DNA of 23,674 bases from Bacillota bacterium (GCA_023458875.1 JAEWXO010000048.1:1-23674), one strand, 5' to 3'. Shown: positions 6,739-14,425, numbered from the stretch's first letter. Made by a program: numbers and translations. The notes: a model not told the origin generated them from the letters alone.

Positions 6739-8727
6739 ATGAAAGTGAAGATAAATACGGCTAACAAACAAAATGACGAAAAAATTATTCTGTCAATAGG
6801 CATGATAGTCAAAAATGAGGAAAAAGTGCTTGGAAGATGTCTCGAATCATTAAAACCGCTTATGGCAGCTATAAGCTGTGAGCTTATTATTGCAGATACA
6901 GGCTCTACTGATTCTACAGTTGAAATTGCAAAGAAGTACACTAATAATGTTTTTCATTTTGAATGGATAAATGATTTTGCTGCAGCAAGAAATTCTACTC
7001 TTGAAAAGGCACGTGGACAGTGGTTTATGTTTTTAGATGCAGATGAATATCTTGATGACGATATAGGGGAATTAGTGCATTTTTTCAATATACCTGAACT
7101 TTGTAAGAAGTATAAAACGCTTGAAATAATGGTAAGAAGTTATTCTAATCCTGAAAAAACTGATTATGCAGATGGATGTCTGGCAAGATTTCATCGGCTT
7201 GATGATGATCATGTAAAATTTGTTGGGTCTATTCATGAGGGAATAGGTATACGTTATCCTCTTGGATATTTCTCTACTATACTTCATCATACAGGATACT
7301 GTTTTTATTCAGACTTACAGAACATAAACAAAAAAGGCAGAAATCTTGCATTGATGAGAGAAGAATACAGAAAAAACCCTGATGATATAAGAATTCTTAG
7401 TCATTTAATTGATGGTTGTGCTTTTGAACCGTTAGAGGAAGAAAAATATATTGAAGAAGCATTGGAACTTCTGAAAAAAGGCAGAAGGCATCTATATGGA
7501 AATGTTATATATATGCAGGCGATTAGCTATTATAAAAAAAATAAGCCTGAGTATGCTCTTAAACTGTGCAGTGACTATTATAAAGACGCAGGAGACTGCA
7601 GCAGATATGTTGCAACAATCGCTATTGTACTGCATAAGGCTAATATATTGTCAGATCTGGCAAGATATGAAGAAGCATATAAAGAATATATAAATTATAT
7701 TAACTTATATCGTGATTATAAGGATGATAAACTTGATATAACTGATATATCTGCTCACCCTGTATCAGGACTTACTGAATATGATTATGATAAATCTATA
7801 TACAGCGCTGTATTATGTCTGCAAAAGCTGCGCAGATATGAAGAAGCATACAGTATGCTGGAAAAGCTGGATGTCAAGGAACTGAAGGGAGAAGAGTTCA
7901 GAGCACTTCTTGGAACACTAAGAGAAATATGCAAAAGTCATAAAAATTATAAGATAATGGCTATATATTATTCAAAAATTAATGCTTTAAATGATAAAGA
8001 CAAGCTTTCTCTTGCGTTATTTATGCTTGAAAGTGTATATTATTCTCTTATAACGACAGATGAACGCCGCAGATATGCTATAGATTTAATAAACAGTGGC
8101 GTTTCAGGAAAATATATTGAGCTTATGACTCTTGTAATAGAACAAGGTACAGATGGTTTCAACGAGAAACTATCTGAATTTGTATACAAAGTGGACAACT
8201 GGTCTGACGGATATGCTGAGGCTGTTTATCTTGCCGTAAAGTATAAGGTTGATATATCTTCAGCAGTTGATAATATGAATCCGAAAATTTTCCGTTCACA
8301 GTTTGAAACAATCACAAATGCAAATGATGATTTTGCCGGATATGTCTTTGAATATGGAATACCTGAAAGCTTTATGACTAGCATAAAACGATTTTACTGG
8401 ATTACATCTTTATATGAGAAAGCATCATACAGAAGCTTCAGTCTTGATGATGATGAGAAATATGAATTGTATGTGAGATTTGTTTCTCTCCTGGGTGATT
8501 ATGTATTGAATATATATAATCCTGAGGTTTTAAACGATGATGATATAGATATACTTCCTCCGCTTTATCAGTTCGGGTATTTTATGTCATGCGCGCAGAC
8601 TTTATTTGCCAAAGGAGATAAAATAGGTTATATAAGAGAAATGAAGAAAGCTCTTATTCACTGTGAATCAATGAGAGAAATAATTAAATTTTTACTTGAT
8701 AGATTTAAAAAAATTAATTCATTTTGA
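6739..8727 (+). CDS. GT2 glycosyltransferase with C-terminal TPR-like region; probable flagellin glycosyltransferase
   Basis: The 662-aa protein begins with a GT-A fold family 2 domain (about residues 15-230): LSIGMIVKNEEKVLGRCLES, ADTGSTDSTVEIAKKY, then FLDADEYLDDD carrying the DxD metal/nucleotide-sugar motif. The remaining 400 residues are helical with repeating Tyr/Glu/Ala pairs (ARYEEAYKEY, LRRYEEAYSMLEKL) typical of TPR repeats. No membrane segment is visible, so it acts in the cytoplasm. Its position directly after flagellin resembles glycosyltransferase genes next to fliC in Clostridioides difficile, where they modify flagellin Ser/Thr. The target here is inferred from context. GT2-TPR proteins also include SunS-like peptide S-glycosyltransferases, so cysteine modification is possible. 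The start has only weak ribosome-binding sequences (AGGAAG at 6721, GAGAAG at 6731). Confidence 0.82.
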   Translation: MKVKINTANKQNDEKIILSIGMIVKNEEKVLGRCLESLKPLMAAISCELIIADTGSTDSTVEIAKKYTNNVFHFEWINDFAAARNSTLEKARGQWFMFLDADEYLDDDIGELVHFFNIPELCKKYKTLEIMVRSYSNPEKTDYADGCLARFHRLDDDHVKFVGSIHEGIGIRYPLGYFSTILHHTGYCFYSDLQNINKKGRNLALMREEYRKNPDDIRILSHLIDGCAFEPLEEEKYIEEALELLKKGRRHLYGNVIYMQAISYYKKNKPEYALKLCSDYYKDAGDCSRYVATIAIVLHKANILSDLARYEEAYKEYINYINLYRDYKDDKLDITDISAHPVSGLTEYDYDKSIYSAVLCLQKLRRYEEAYSMLEKLDVKELKGEEFRALLGTLREICKSHKNYKIMAIYYSKINALNDKDKLSLALFMLESVYYSLITTDERRRYAIDLINSGVSGKYIELMTLVIEQGTDGFNEKLSEFVYKVDNWSDGYAEAVYLAVKYKVDISSAVDNMNPKIFRSQFETITNANDDFAGYVFEYGIPESFMTSIKRFYWITSLYEKASYRSFSLDDDEKYELYVRFVSLLGDYVLNIYNPEVLNDDDIDILPPLYQFGYFMSCAQTLFAKGDKIGYIREMKKALIHCESMREIIKFLLDRFKKINSF

Positions 8728-8765
8728 CCGGGAGTTATTTATTAAGCATAAAGTATATGGTATAT

Positions 8766-8790
8766 AAGCTGTGGAAAAAAGCTTTCTTTT
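8766..8790 (+). terminator. Weak hairpin after the glycosyltransferase
   Basis: AAGCT (8766-8770) pairs with AGCTT (8780-8784), followed by TCTTTTGATT. The stem is only 5 bp, so termination here is doubtful. Confidence 0.3.
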
Positions 8791-8854
8791 GATTATCTTG
8801 TCATTTAATGGCTGATGAATATAAATTATATATTTTAATATCTAATAACAGCTA

Positions 8855-8883
8855 TTGAAAAAAATATAAATTTATAGTACAAT
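8855..8883 (+). promoter_or_regulatory. Sigma-A promoter for the small exported protein
   Basis: TTGAAA (8855-8860), a 17-base spacer and TACAAT (8878-8883) make a near-consensus promoter. Transcription would begin near 8890, giving a leader of about 125 nt. Confidence 0.7.
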
Positions 8884-8910
8884 ATAATTAATATAATGTT
8901 CATTTTCAAA

Positions 8911-8977
8911 GCCTTGCTTTTAAAAGCAATAAACGTAGTTCACAATATAATGAATAGTTTTGATTTAAAAGCAGGGC
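8911..8977 (+). repeat. 14-bp inverted repeat in the leader of the 9015 gene
   Basis: GCCTTGCTTTTAAA (8911-8924) pairs with TTTAAAAGCAGGGC (8964-8977) through 14 bp including one G:U, enclosing 39 nt. It lies inside the predicted 5' UTR and ends 27 bases before the GGAGG box. It could be a regulatory leader stem or an mRNA-stabilising 5' hairpin. Confidence 0.5.
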
Positions 8978-9014
8978 AGTTTCCTTATGTAAAAATCAGC
9001 TTTGGAGGAAGTAT

Positions 9015-9491
9015 ATGAGAAAGAAAATACTTACATTAATTTTTGCAGCAGTTTTTTTTTGTGGCGTGTTTCTGGTATTAACGTCTGATAATGATATGAA
9101 AAATGTGGGAGATGTAGACCTGATATGCGGTGATGATGTTTATGAGCTTACAGGGATAAAAGTTTCCAAAAGATTTAAGGATGATATAAAAGAATACGAT
9201 GTGCCTGCTCTGAGTGATACGGCAGCTTCTCTTATTGCAGTTAAAAAACCTGATAACAAAGATGATGCAGACAGCGGCATTAAGGTAAAATATAAAGGTT
9301 TATTTATTGATAAAGAAAAAAGTGATATTACGTATAAAGTTTATGATTCGGATTTTAAAATGTTATATGAAACGGACACACTTAATATTGTTTTTGAGGA
9401 TGGAAAAGATTATTATGTCAGTTTTGATGTTAAATGGGGAAGAGTCAAAAATTATATTTGTCTGAGGTATTTATTTAAGCTTACCACTTAG
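9015..9491 (+). CDS. Small membrane-anchored or secreted protein, unknown function
   Basis: The product has 158 residues and starts at ATG 9015 after TTTGGAGGAAG. Residues 1-24 (MRKKILTLIFAAVFFCGVFL) form a positively charged start and hydrophobic stretch, a signal peptide or anchor. The FFC around Cys16 is not a good lipobox. The rest is a polar beta-rich region (TGIKVSKRFKDD, KVKYKGLFIDKEKSDITYKV) ending in LRYLFKLTT. I do not recognise a domain. It stands alone with its own promoter and terminator, between the flagellin-modification gene and a convergent response regulator, so the neighbours do not assign a role. Confidence 0.75.
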   Translation: MRKKILTLIFAAVFFCGVFLVLTSDNDMKNVGDVDLICGDDVYELTGIKVSKRFKDDIKEYDVPALSDTAASLIAVKKPDNKDDADSGIKVKYKGLFIDKEKSDITYKVYDSDFKMLYETDTLNIVFEDGKDYYVSFDVKWGRVKNYICLRYLFKLTT

Positions 9492-9519
9492 TTTTAACTG
9501 TCTGATACCTAATAATATT

Positions 9520-9569
9520 AATAAACGGAGAATGTGATTTGAAATGTCAGATCATATTCTCCGTTTATT
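9520..9569 (+). terminator. Bidirectional terminator between convergent genes
   Basis: Positions 9520-9538 pair with 9551-9569 over 19 bp with one G:U and a 12-nt loop. The stem base is AATAAACGG/CCGTTTATT. It lies 28 bases after the 9015 gene and could also stop the convergent response-regulator transcript. Confidence 0.8.
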
Positions 9570-9579
9570 CTTTGGTTAG

Positions 9580-9690
9580 TATTCAGCCCATATGGGGATA
9601 TAATGCTTACGCGGGGATTTCGAGTCAGCACGATTCTATTGGGCTTTGAGGTTGTGCGGGACCTTCGCACATTACACATATGGCCGATTA
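9580..9690. repeat. Dispersed intergenic repeat, copy A
   Basis: This 111-bp element has imperfect terminal inverted repeats: TATTCAGCCCATATGG on the left, and TAATCGGCCATATG as the reverse complement of the right end. Its middle shares GGGATTTC, GCACGA, GGGCTTT, GGTTGTG and GACCTTCG in the same order with the copy at 14476-14598. An internal hairpin TGTGCG/CGCACA lies at 9653-9671. No open frame is conserved between copies. It sits between the terminator and the end of the response-regulator gene. Confidence 0.75.
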
Positions 9691-9701
9691 TTAACAATAA
9701 A

Positions 9702-10412
9702 TCATATAAATTTCTGTTTAAGAAAATTTGAATATGCGCTGTCAAATGCCGCTTTTTTTTGCCGGCTTAGAATAACACATTCACCATTTTGCATTTCAAT
9801 TAAAGGATTATTTATATTGGAAATGTGTTTAAAGTTTACTATGTATGTCCGGTGTGTGCGGAAAAAGAAACGGTTTGACAGCATTTCTTCGAAAGTACTT
9901 AACTTTTCCATAACTGTATAGTTATTATTTACTGTACGTATGTTGATATATCTTTTATCTGACTCCAGATAAATAATATCGTTAATATGAAGCGTAACAT
10001 ATGAGTGATTAATTTTAATCTGTATAGATGATGATGAAGCGAGATAGTTAATAGATGATGTTATAGATTCTTCAAGTTCGTCAAAGCTTGCAGGTTTCAG
10101 AATACATCTGAATGGCTTTAAATCAAATGACTGATATATATTGTCTGAAAATGATGTAATAAAAATTATATTTGCATTACACCCCTTTTCTCTAAGTGAT
10201 CTTGTAATTTCAAAACCGTTTTTACCGTATTTTGAATTAAAGTCGCAGCTCATAAGGATTATATCTGAGTTGAGCGGTTCATCATCATTAAAATCAGCTT
10301 TTGATGAAAATTGCGAAACAGTAAAAACTGTGAGTAATTTTATATTGTTAATCATTTCAACAATAAGCCTCCTAGTTATAGGATTGTCCTCACATACAGC
10401 AATTTTAACCAT
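9702..10412 (-). CDS. LytTR-family response regulator (AgrA-like)
   Basis: The 236-aa protein has a receiver domain (1-125) and a LytTR DNA-binding domain (about 133-236). The receiver keeps the acidic pair E8/D9 (VCEDN), D57 as phosphoacceptor in MSCDFN, T86/S87 in IIFITSFS, and K106 in ILKP. The output domain shows LHINDIIYLESDKRYINI and FFRTHRTYIVNF, standard for LytTR proteins that bind spaced direct repeats. No histidine kinase or peptide pheromone gene is adjacent, so the partner is unknown. The start has only a poor Shine-Dalgarno sequence. The gene follows a LysR gene on the same strand but has its own good promoter. Confidence 0.9.
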   Translation of the reverse strand: MVKIAVCEDNPITRRLIVEMINNIKLLTVFTVSQFSSKADFNDDEPLNSDIILMSCDFNSKYGKNGFEITRSLREKGCNANIIFITSFSDNIYQSFDLKPFRCILKPASFDELEESITSSINYLASSSSIQIKINHSYVTLHINDIIYLESDKRYINIRTVNNNYTVMEKLSTFEEMLSNRFFFRTHRTYIVNFKHISNINNPLIEMQNGECVILSRQKKAAFDSAYSNFLKQKFI

Positions 10413-10465
10413 AAGACGTCACATCCATTCATTCATTAAATTATTATTTTTCAACAATATAATTA

Positions 10466-10494
10466 ATGATACCATAAGTGTGCATTTTTGTCAA
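10466..10494 (-). promoter_or_regulatory. Sigma-A promoter of the LytTR regulator gene
   Basis: Reading the minus strand, TTGACA (10494-10489), 17 bases and TATCAT (10471-10466) give a near-consensus promoter about 50 bases before the ATG. Confidence 0.7.
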
Positions 10495-10508
10495 TTACAT
10501 ATCTAATG

Positions 10509-10540
10509 AAAAAATGTAACAAAAATTTAATAACATTTTT
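10509..10540 (-). terminator. AT-only inverted repeat after the LysR gene
   Basis: AAAAATGT (10510-10517) pairs with ACATTTTT (10533-10540). Read on the minus strand it lies about 70 bases after the LysR stop and just upstream of the LytTR promoter. It may be a weak terminator or a regulatory site; the stem holds no G/C-rich core. Confidence 0.3.
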
Positions 10541-10607
10541 CTACTATATATACAAATTATGTTGGTGCAGAAGTCTTTTTATCCAATTAATTACTATAAT
10601 GTATATT

Positions 10608-11528
10608 TTAATTGTATTTATAATGATTAATAAATTTTCTGACTGATGATGTAAGAGTATTGCTTTTCATATATACAAATCCGATTTCCCTTTTTTGTAT
10701 TGGTTTATGCAATGGGATTTGTATAATATCACCCCTGACGATATCCTGACTTACAAATTCTTTTATAACACATGCTATTCCAAGACCGATTTTTGCAAAT
10801 TCAACGAGAAGATCCATATTGTTTATTTCTATAGCATGCGTAGCTTCAATATTATTTTCATGAAGGTATGAGTCAATGTATTTTCTGGTAAGATTTTGCT
10901 CATCAAGGATCATAAGATTTGATTTTGCAAATATTTCTGTCTGTGATGCTTCAGTGAGGGTATCTGTGCTGTTCTCACGAAGCTTCAGATTGTCAAGATA
11001 TGATTGTGAAGCGACAAATATATCTTCTATTTCACCAAGTGAAAAAAAATCAAATGATTTTGGTGATGACGGCTTTACTGTAAGTGCAATATCTATTTTA
11101 TTGTTTTCAAGAGCCTGAAGGGCCTGAACTGATGACTGACATTCGATTGTAATTTTTATATGCGGATAAGCTTTTACAAATGTCTGAAGATATGGAACGA
11201 GGATATATCTGCATAATGTTGCACTTGCCCCTATCTTAATATGTCCTATATCAAGCTGTGATATTTTCTTTATTCTGTTCTGGGCGCTTTCGATTGCTTC
11301 AAATGCAGTTTTAAGATTTTCGTATAAAATTCTTCCTTCATCAGTAAGAAGTACTCCGCGGTGATTACGGATAAATAATGTTGTGTCCATACTTTGTTCA
11401 AGCTTGGAGATCGATTTGCTTATAGCGGGCTGGCTTATGAAAAGATGTTCTGATGCACGACTTATGTTTCCGAGCGCAGCGACTGTATAGAATATTTTAT
11501 ATTGATTAAGGTTAAGATCTGACAGCAT
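10608..11528 (-). CDS. LysR-family transcriptional regulator
   Basis: This is a 306-aa protein of usual LysR length. The N-terminal winged helix-turn-helix (about 5-65) reads FYTVAALGNISRASEHLFIS then QPAISKSISKLEQ. The linker helix and the two-lobed effector domain follow (about 92-300), starting GHIKIGASATLCRYILVPYL and including KIGLGIACVIKEFV. It resembles the CysL/YwfK-like group in general form, but I cannot name a ligand. AAGGAG precedes the ATG by seven bases. It is divergent from the ArsC-like gene at 11698, the classic arrangement in which a LysR protein controls its neighbour and itself. That target is an inference. Confidence 0.92.
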   Translation of the reverse strand: MLSDLNLNQYKIFYTVAALGNISRASEHLFISQPAISKSISKLEQSMDTTLFIRNHRGVLLTDEGRILYENLKTAFEAIESAQNRIKKISQLDIGHIKIGASATLCRYILVPYLQTFVKAYPHIKITIECQSSVQALQALENNKIDIALTVKPSSPKSFDFFSLGEIEDIFVASQSYLDNLKLRENSTDTLTEASQTEIFAKSNLMILDEQNLTRKYIDSYLHENNIEATHAIEINNMDLLVEFAKIGLGIACVIKEFVSQDIVRGDIIQIPLHKPIQKREIGFVYMKSNTLTSSVRKFINHYKYN

Positions 11529-11561
11529 AAAGCAACTCCTTCTGATTTAATAGCTGAATTG

Positions 11562-11590
11562 ATTATAGCATAGTTTACCTGCAAAAACAA
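11562..11590 (-). promoter_or_regulatory. Extended -10 promoter of the LysR gene
   Basis: On the minus strand the bases read TGCTATAAT (11570-11562), an extended -10. TTGTTT (11590-11585) is a partial -35 at 17-base spacing. It falls in the 169-bp divergent region, where LysR-type operators are expected. Confidence 0.55.
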
Positions 11591-11697
11591 TGTGAACTTT
11601 TTGTGTTTTCATAAATTTTTCATTAAGGCCGCACGTCTATTTCACTTCATAGGAATATATTTTATTTATCAAAAAACAAATATGGAGGGGTATAAAA

Positions 11698-12030
11698 ATG
11701 AATATACAGATCTTCGGAAAGTCCAAGTGCTTTGAAACAAAAAAAGCAGAACGTTATTTTAAAGAAAGGGGAATCAGATATCAGTCGGTTAATATAATAG
11801 ACAAAGGACTAAGTAAAGGCGAGTTTTTAAGTGTATTAAAATCAGTAAAAAATATTGATGCACTCATAGACGATAAAGCACGGGATTATTGTATGATAAA
11901 ATATCTTCTTGATAATGCAAAGCAGGATAAGCTTATGGAATGTCCGGGGCTTTATAAAACTCCGATTGTCCGTAATGGCAAGGATTCAACCGTAGGATAT
12001 TGTCCTGATATATGGGCTCAGTGGAAATAA
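11698..12030 (+). CDS. ArsC/Spx-family thioredoxin-fold protein
   Basis: The 110-aa protein has the ArsC-family layout. IFGKSKCFETKKAERYFKER comes first, with a single Cys11 and no CxxC. TPIVRNGKDSTVGYCPDIW follows near the end, carrying the conserved Pro and Arg region. Known relatives are glutathione-dependent arsenate reductases, Spx-type RNA polymerase regulators and uncharacterised small reductases. The lack of CxxC argues against canonical redox Spx, and no other arsenic gene is adjacent, so arsenate reduction is unproven. ATG 11698 follows TATGGAGGGG. It is divergent from a LysR regulator that may control it, and is followed by a strong terminator. Confidence 0.82.
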   Translation: MNIQIFGKSKCFETKKAERYFKERGIRYQSVNIIDKGLSKGEFLSVLKSVKNIDALIDDKARDYCMIKYLLDNAKQDKLMECPGLYKTPIVRNGKDSTVGYCPDIWAQWK

Positions 12031-12031
12031 A

Positions 12032-12079
12032 ACAAAACCGTCATGACCGGATTATTTTAATCAGTCATGACGGTTTTGT
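12032..12079. terminator. Bidirectional terminator between the ArsC-like gene and prfB
   Basis: Positions 12032-12047 pair perfectly with 12064-12079 (core ACCGTCATGAC/GTCATGACGGT). An inner GATTA/TAATC helix follows (12050-12054 with 12058-12062). T-rich flanks occur on both strands, fitting a terminator shared by convergent genes. Confidence 0.85.
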
Positions 12080-12094
12080 CGTTGCCGGTAAACT

Positions 12095-12115
12095 CATATG
12101 GGGATATAATGTTTA
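12095..12115. repeat. Dispersed intergenic repeat, fragment B
   Basis: CATATGGGGATATAATG (12095-12111), then a further TTA, is identical to bases 9589-9605 of copy A. The outer TATTCAGCC end and the body are not recognisable, so this looks like a leftover end of the element. It lies just after a terminator, as does copy A. Confidence 0.55.
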
Positions 12116-12139
12116 ATGAAGCCCTTGAATTTCTGATAT

Positions 12140-13258
12140 CTATTTTTCAAGCGTTCCGTGTGAAAGCGACTTAAGATATTCATTTATAAATCCGTCAATG
12201 TCTCCATCCATTACAGCACCTATATTTCCGGTTTCAAATCCTGTTCTGTGATCCTTTACAAGGGTATATGGCATAAATACATATGATCTGATCTGTGCGC
12301 CCCATGCTATTTCTTTTTGAATTCCTTTTATATCTTCTATTTTTTCAAGATGTTCACGTTCTTTTATTTCAATAAGCTTTGAACGAAGCATTTTCATCGC
12401 AAAGTCTTTATTCTGATACTGGCTTCTCTGTGTCTGACATGCAACTACAATTCCTGTAGGAATATGAGTTATACGGATTGCAGATGAAGTTTTGTTTATA
12501 TGCTGTCCGCCTGCTCCGCTTGCGCGGAATGCGTCAATTTTAAGATCCTCCGGACGTATGTCAATTACAATATTGTCATCAATTTCAGGCATTACTTCTA
12601 CTGCTGCAAATGAAGTGTGTCTTCTTCCTGACGAATCAAAAGGAGAAATTCGCACAAGTCTGTGAACACCAGCTTCTGATTTTAAAAATCCGTAAGCATT
12701 TATTCCCTCAACAAGTATCGAAGCGCTTTTCAGGCCGGCTTCGTCACCGTCAAGGTAGTCAAGCAGGCTTACCTTGAAGCTGTGACTGTCTGCCCAGTGG
12801 TTGTACATTCTGTAAAGCATTTCGGCCCAGTCCTGCGCCTCCGTTCCGCCGGCTCCTGCATGAAATGTCAGAATTGCATTTGAATTGTCATATTCTCCGG
12901 TCATAAGGGTTGAAATTTTTTCTTCTTCAAGCTGTTTCTTGAATTCATTCGCTTCAGAGAGTATTTCATCAGCAACACTGTCATCATTTTCTTCAATTGA
13001 GATATCAATAAGTGTAATTGTATCCTCCAGCATTTTAGAAAGCTTGTTGAATTTGGATATTTTATTTTCCAGGCCTTTAATAGTCTGCATTGTCTTCTGT
13101 GATTTTTCAATATCATCCCAGAATCCCGGCTGTTCAACCATCATCTGCAGCTCTGCAATTTTTTCAGAAGCACCGTCAACAGCAAGAACATCACGAAGGT
13201 CATTAAGCTCAGGCCTGTAATTCATAAGTTCTATTTTAAGATCATCGAGTATCAGCAT
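12140..13258 (-). CDS. prfB: Peptide chain release factor 2
   Basis: This 372-aa class I release factor has the RF2 stop-codon motif SPF at 205-207 (RISPFDSSGRRHTSFAAVEV), which reads UGA and UAA, and the peptidyl-hydrolysis GGQ at 250-252 (SGAGGQHINKTSSAIRI). The N-terminal helical domain and the central HAGAGGTEAQDWAEML are standard. The start at 13258 (MLILDDL) has AAAGGA eight bases upstream; an in-frame ATG at 13297 lacks a site. Unlike most bacterial prfB genes, the frame is continuous through codons 20-35, with no CTTTGAC shift site, so the autoregulatory +1 frameshift is absent. It is transcribed convergently to the ArsC-like gene. Confidence 0.97.
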   Translation of the reverse strand: MLILDDLKIELMNYRPELNDLRDVLAVDGASEKIAELQMMVEQPGFWDDIEKSQKTMQTIKGLENKISKFNKLSKMLEDTITLIDISIEENDDSVADEILSEANEFKKQLEEEKISTLMTGEYDNSNAILTFHAGAGGTEAQDWAEMLYRMYNHWADSHSFKVSLLDYLDGDEAGLKSASILVEGINAYGFLKSEAGVHRLVRISPFDSSGRRHTSFAAVEVMPEIDDNIVIDIRPEDLKIDAFRASGAGGQHINKTSSAIRITHIPTGIVVACQTQRSQYQNKDFAMKMLRSKLIEIKEREHLEKIEDIKGIQKEIAWGAQIRSYVFMPYTLVKDHRTGFETGNIGAVMDGDIDGFINEYLKSLSHGTLEK

Positions 13259-13301
13259 ATTTTTTTCCTTTCGTCTGATTAATTTTAATAGATACATTTA
13301 A

Positions 13302-13330
13302 ATTATACTATAAAATTATTAAAACTGCAA
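13302..13330 (-). promoter_or_regulatory. Promoter of prfB
   Basis: On the minus strand, TTGCAG (13330-13325), 17 bases and TATAAT (13307-13302) lie 44 bases before the prfB ATG. The -10 is perfect and the -35 is partial. Confidence 0.55.
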
Positions 13331-13347
13331 TTATATTAAAAGAAAGA

Positions 13348-13376
13348 TTGAAAAAAATTTAAATATATGGTATAAT
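13348..13376 (+). promoter_or_regulatory. Promoter of the zinc-ribbon membrane protein gene
   Basis: TTGAAA (13348-13353), 17 bases and TATAAT (13371-13376) form a near-consensus promoter. The leader to the ATG at 13475 would be about 90 nt. Confidence 0.75.
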
Positions 13377-13474
13377 AGTTAAACTAGTTTGAATAATAGA
13401 GAAAAAGAGGTGTAGTAAGTTGTATTAAGTCCGGTCACAGATCAGATTAGGGCTGAACTTGATTCAATGATTAA

Positions 13475-14425
13475 ATGTCATATTATACCGGTGAAAAATG
13501 TCTCATTTGTAATAAAGAATTTACTGAATCCGATGACATTGTAGTATGTCCGGATTGTGGTACACCTTATCACAGAAGCTGTTATAAAGAAAAAAAACAG
13601 TGTATCAATTCAGCACTTCATAAAACCGGTGGAAGCTGGATGGCAGAAAGCAAGGCAAAGAGAAAAGCTGAAAATGCAGTAAAAAAAATATGTCCTCAGT
13701 GTTCTGTCCTGAACGATAATTCAAATGAAAATTGTATAAATTGCGGATATAAGATTGAAGATGACAGTTGTAAGAAAATAAACATTGATGACAGTAAGGT
13801 CATAAAAATTGATTCTGATAATGAGTACTACGGAATGAACCCTTTTGAAACAATGGATGAAGAATCAAAAGTAACACTTGGTGAAGTTGCAGATTATGTA
13901 AAGGTAAATAAATTATTTTATCTCTCTGTGTTCAGACGTATAAAGGCAACAGGAATAAATCTTTCACTTAATATCATTGCTTTTCTTTTTCCTCAATATT
14001 ATTTTGCAAACAGAAAAATGTATTTCTGGACAGGAATACTGCTTCTGGTGGGATTCATTATTGAAATACCATCATTTATAGTGTTAATGTCTGATTTTGA
14101 TAAGGATATGGGTATGGGTATGGGTATGATTTCAGCTTATTTTGAAAATCATCCGATAAGTCCGAAAATATTAAACCTGTTTTACTGTTTTGAAATAATT
14201 ATCAAAGTAATATTCGGGCTTCTTGCTAATGATTTATATTTAAAACATATTATTCTGAAGTTAAAAAAGATAAAAGGTTCAAGCCCTGATTATGCACGAT
14301 ACAGAATGAAAATAAAAGAACAGGGTGGTACAAGTCTGTCGGCAATAGTTATAACGGGAGTTATAAAAGTCCTGATGGTGTCAGGTCTTTATCTTGTTTT
14401 GTCTGTTATAGCATATTACGGATAA
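13475..14425 (+). CDS. Zinc-ribbon/RING-like membrane protein, unknown function
   Basis: The 316-aa protein opens with a treble-clef or prokaryotic RING-like zinc module: C9LIC12, then C25PDC28, H33 and C36 in CGTPYHRSCYKEKKQC. A second zinc ribbon follows (CPQCSVLNDNSNENCINCG). The rest has four or more hydrophobic segments (about 165-190, 188-207, 233-257 and 293-315), with FPQYYFANRKMYFWTGILLL similar to DUF2628-type membrane proteins. The topology suggests cytoplasmic zinc domains on a membrane body; no reaction can be assigned. An in-frame TAA directly precedes ATG 13475 and no Shine-Dalgarno is visible near it. A hexanucleotide repeat (14108-14128) encodes an MGMGMGM run in a loop. Confidence 0.75.
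   Translation: MSYYTGEKCLICNKEFTESDDIVVCPDCGTPYHRSCYKEKKQCINSALHKTGGSWMAESKAKRKAENAVKKICPQCSVLNDNSNENCINCGYKIEDDSCKKINIDDSKVIKIDSDNEYYGMNPFETMDEESKVTLGEVADYVKVNKLFYLSVFRRIKATGINLSLNIIAFLFPQYYFANRKMYFWTGILLLVGFIIEIPSFIVLMSDFDKDMGMGMGMISAYFENHPISPKILNLFYCFEIIIKVIFGLLANDLYLKHIILKLKKIKGSSPDYARYRMKIKEQGGTSLSAIVITGVIKVLMVSGLYLVLSVIAYYG

Noticed and set aside
8890..9014. T-box or other known riboswitch in the leader of the 9015 gene.
   Set aside because: No T-box sequence or terminator/antiterminator pair is visible.
10230..10260. LytTR receiver seemed to lack its phospho-Asp (LMS where LD is usual).
   Set aside because: Counting gives D57 in MSCDFN, like CheY D57 in ISDWN, with T86 and K106 at the expected distances, so the site is intact.
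10141..10506. 121-codon open frame on the + strand.
   Set aside because: It is antisense to the LytTR regulator gene, has no ribosome site and encodes no recognisable protein.
12885..13220. 111-codon open frame on the + strand opposite prfB.
   Set aside because: It is a Ser-rich shadow of prfB on the opposite strand without a ribosome site.
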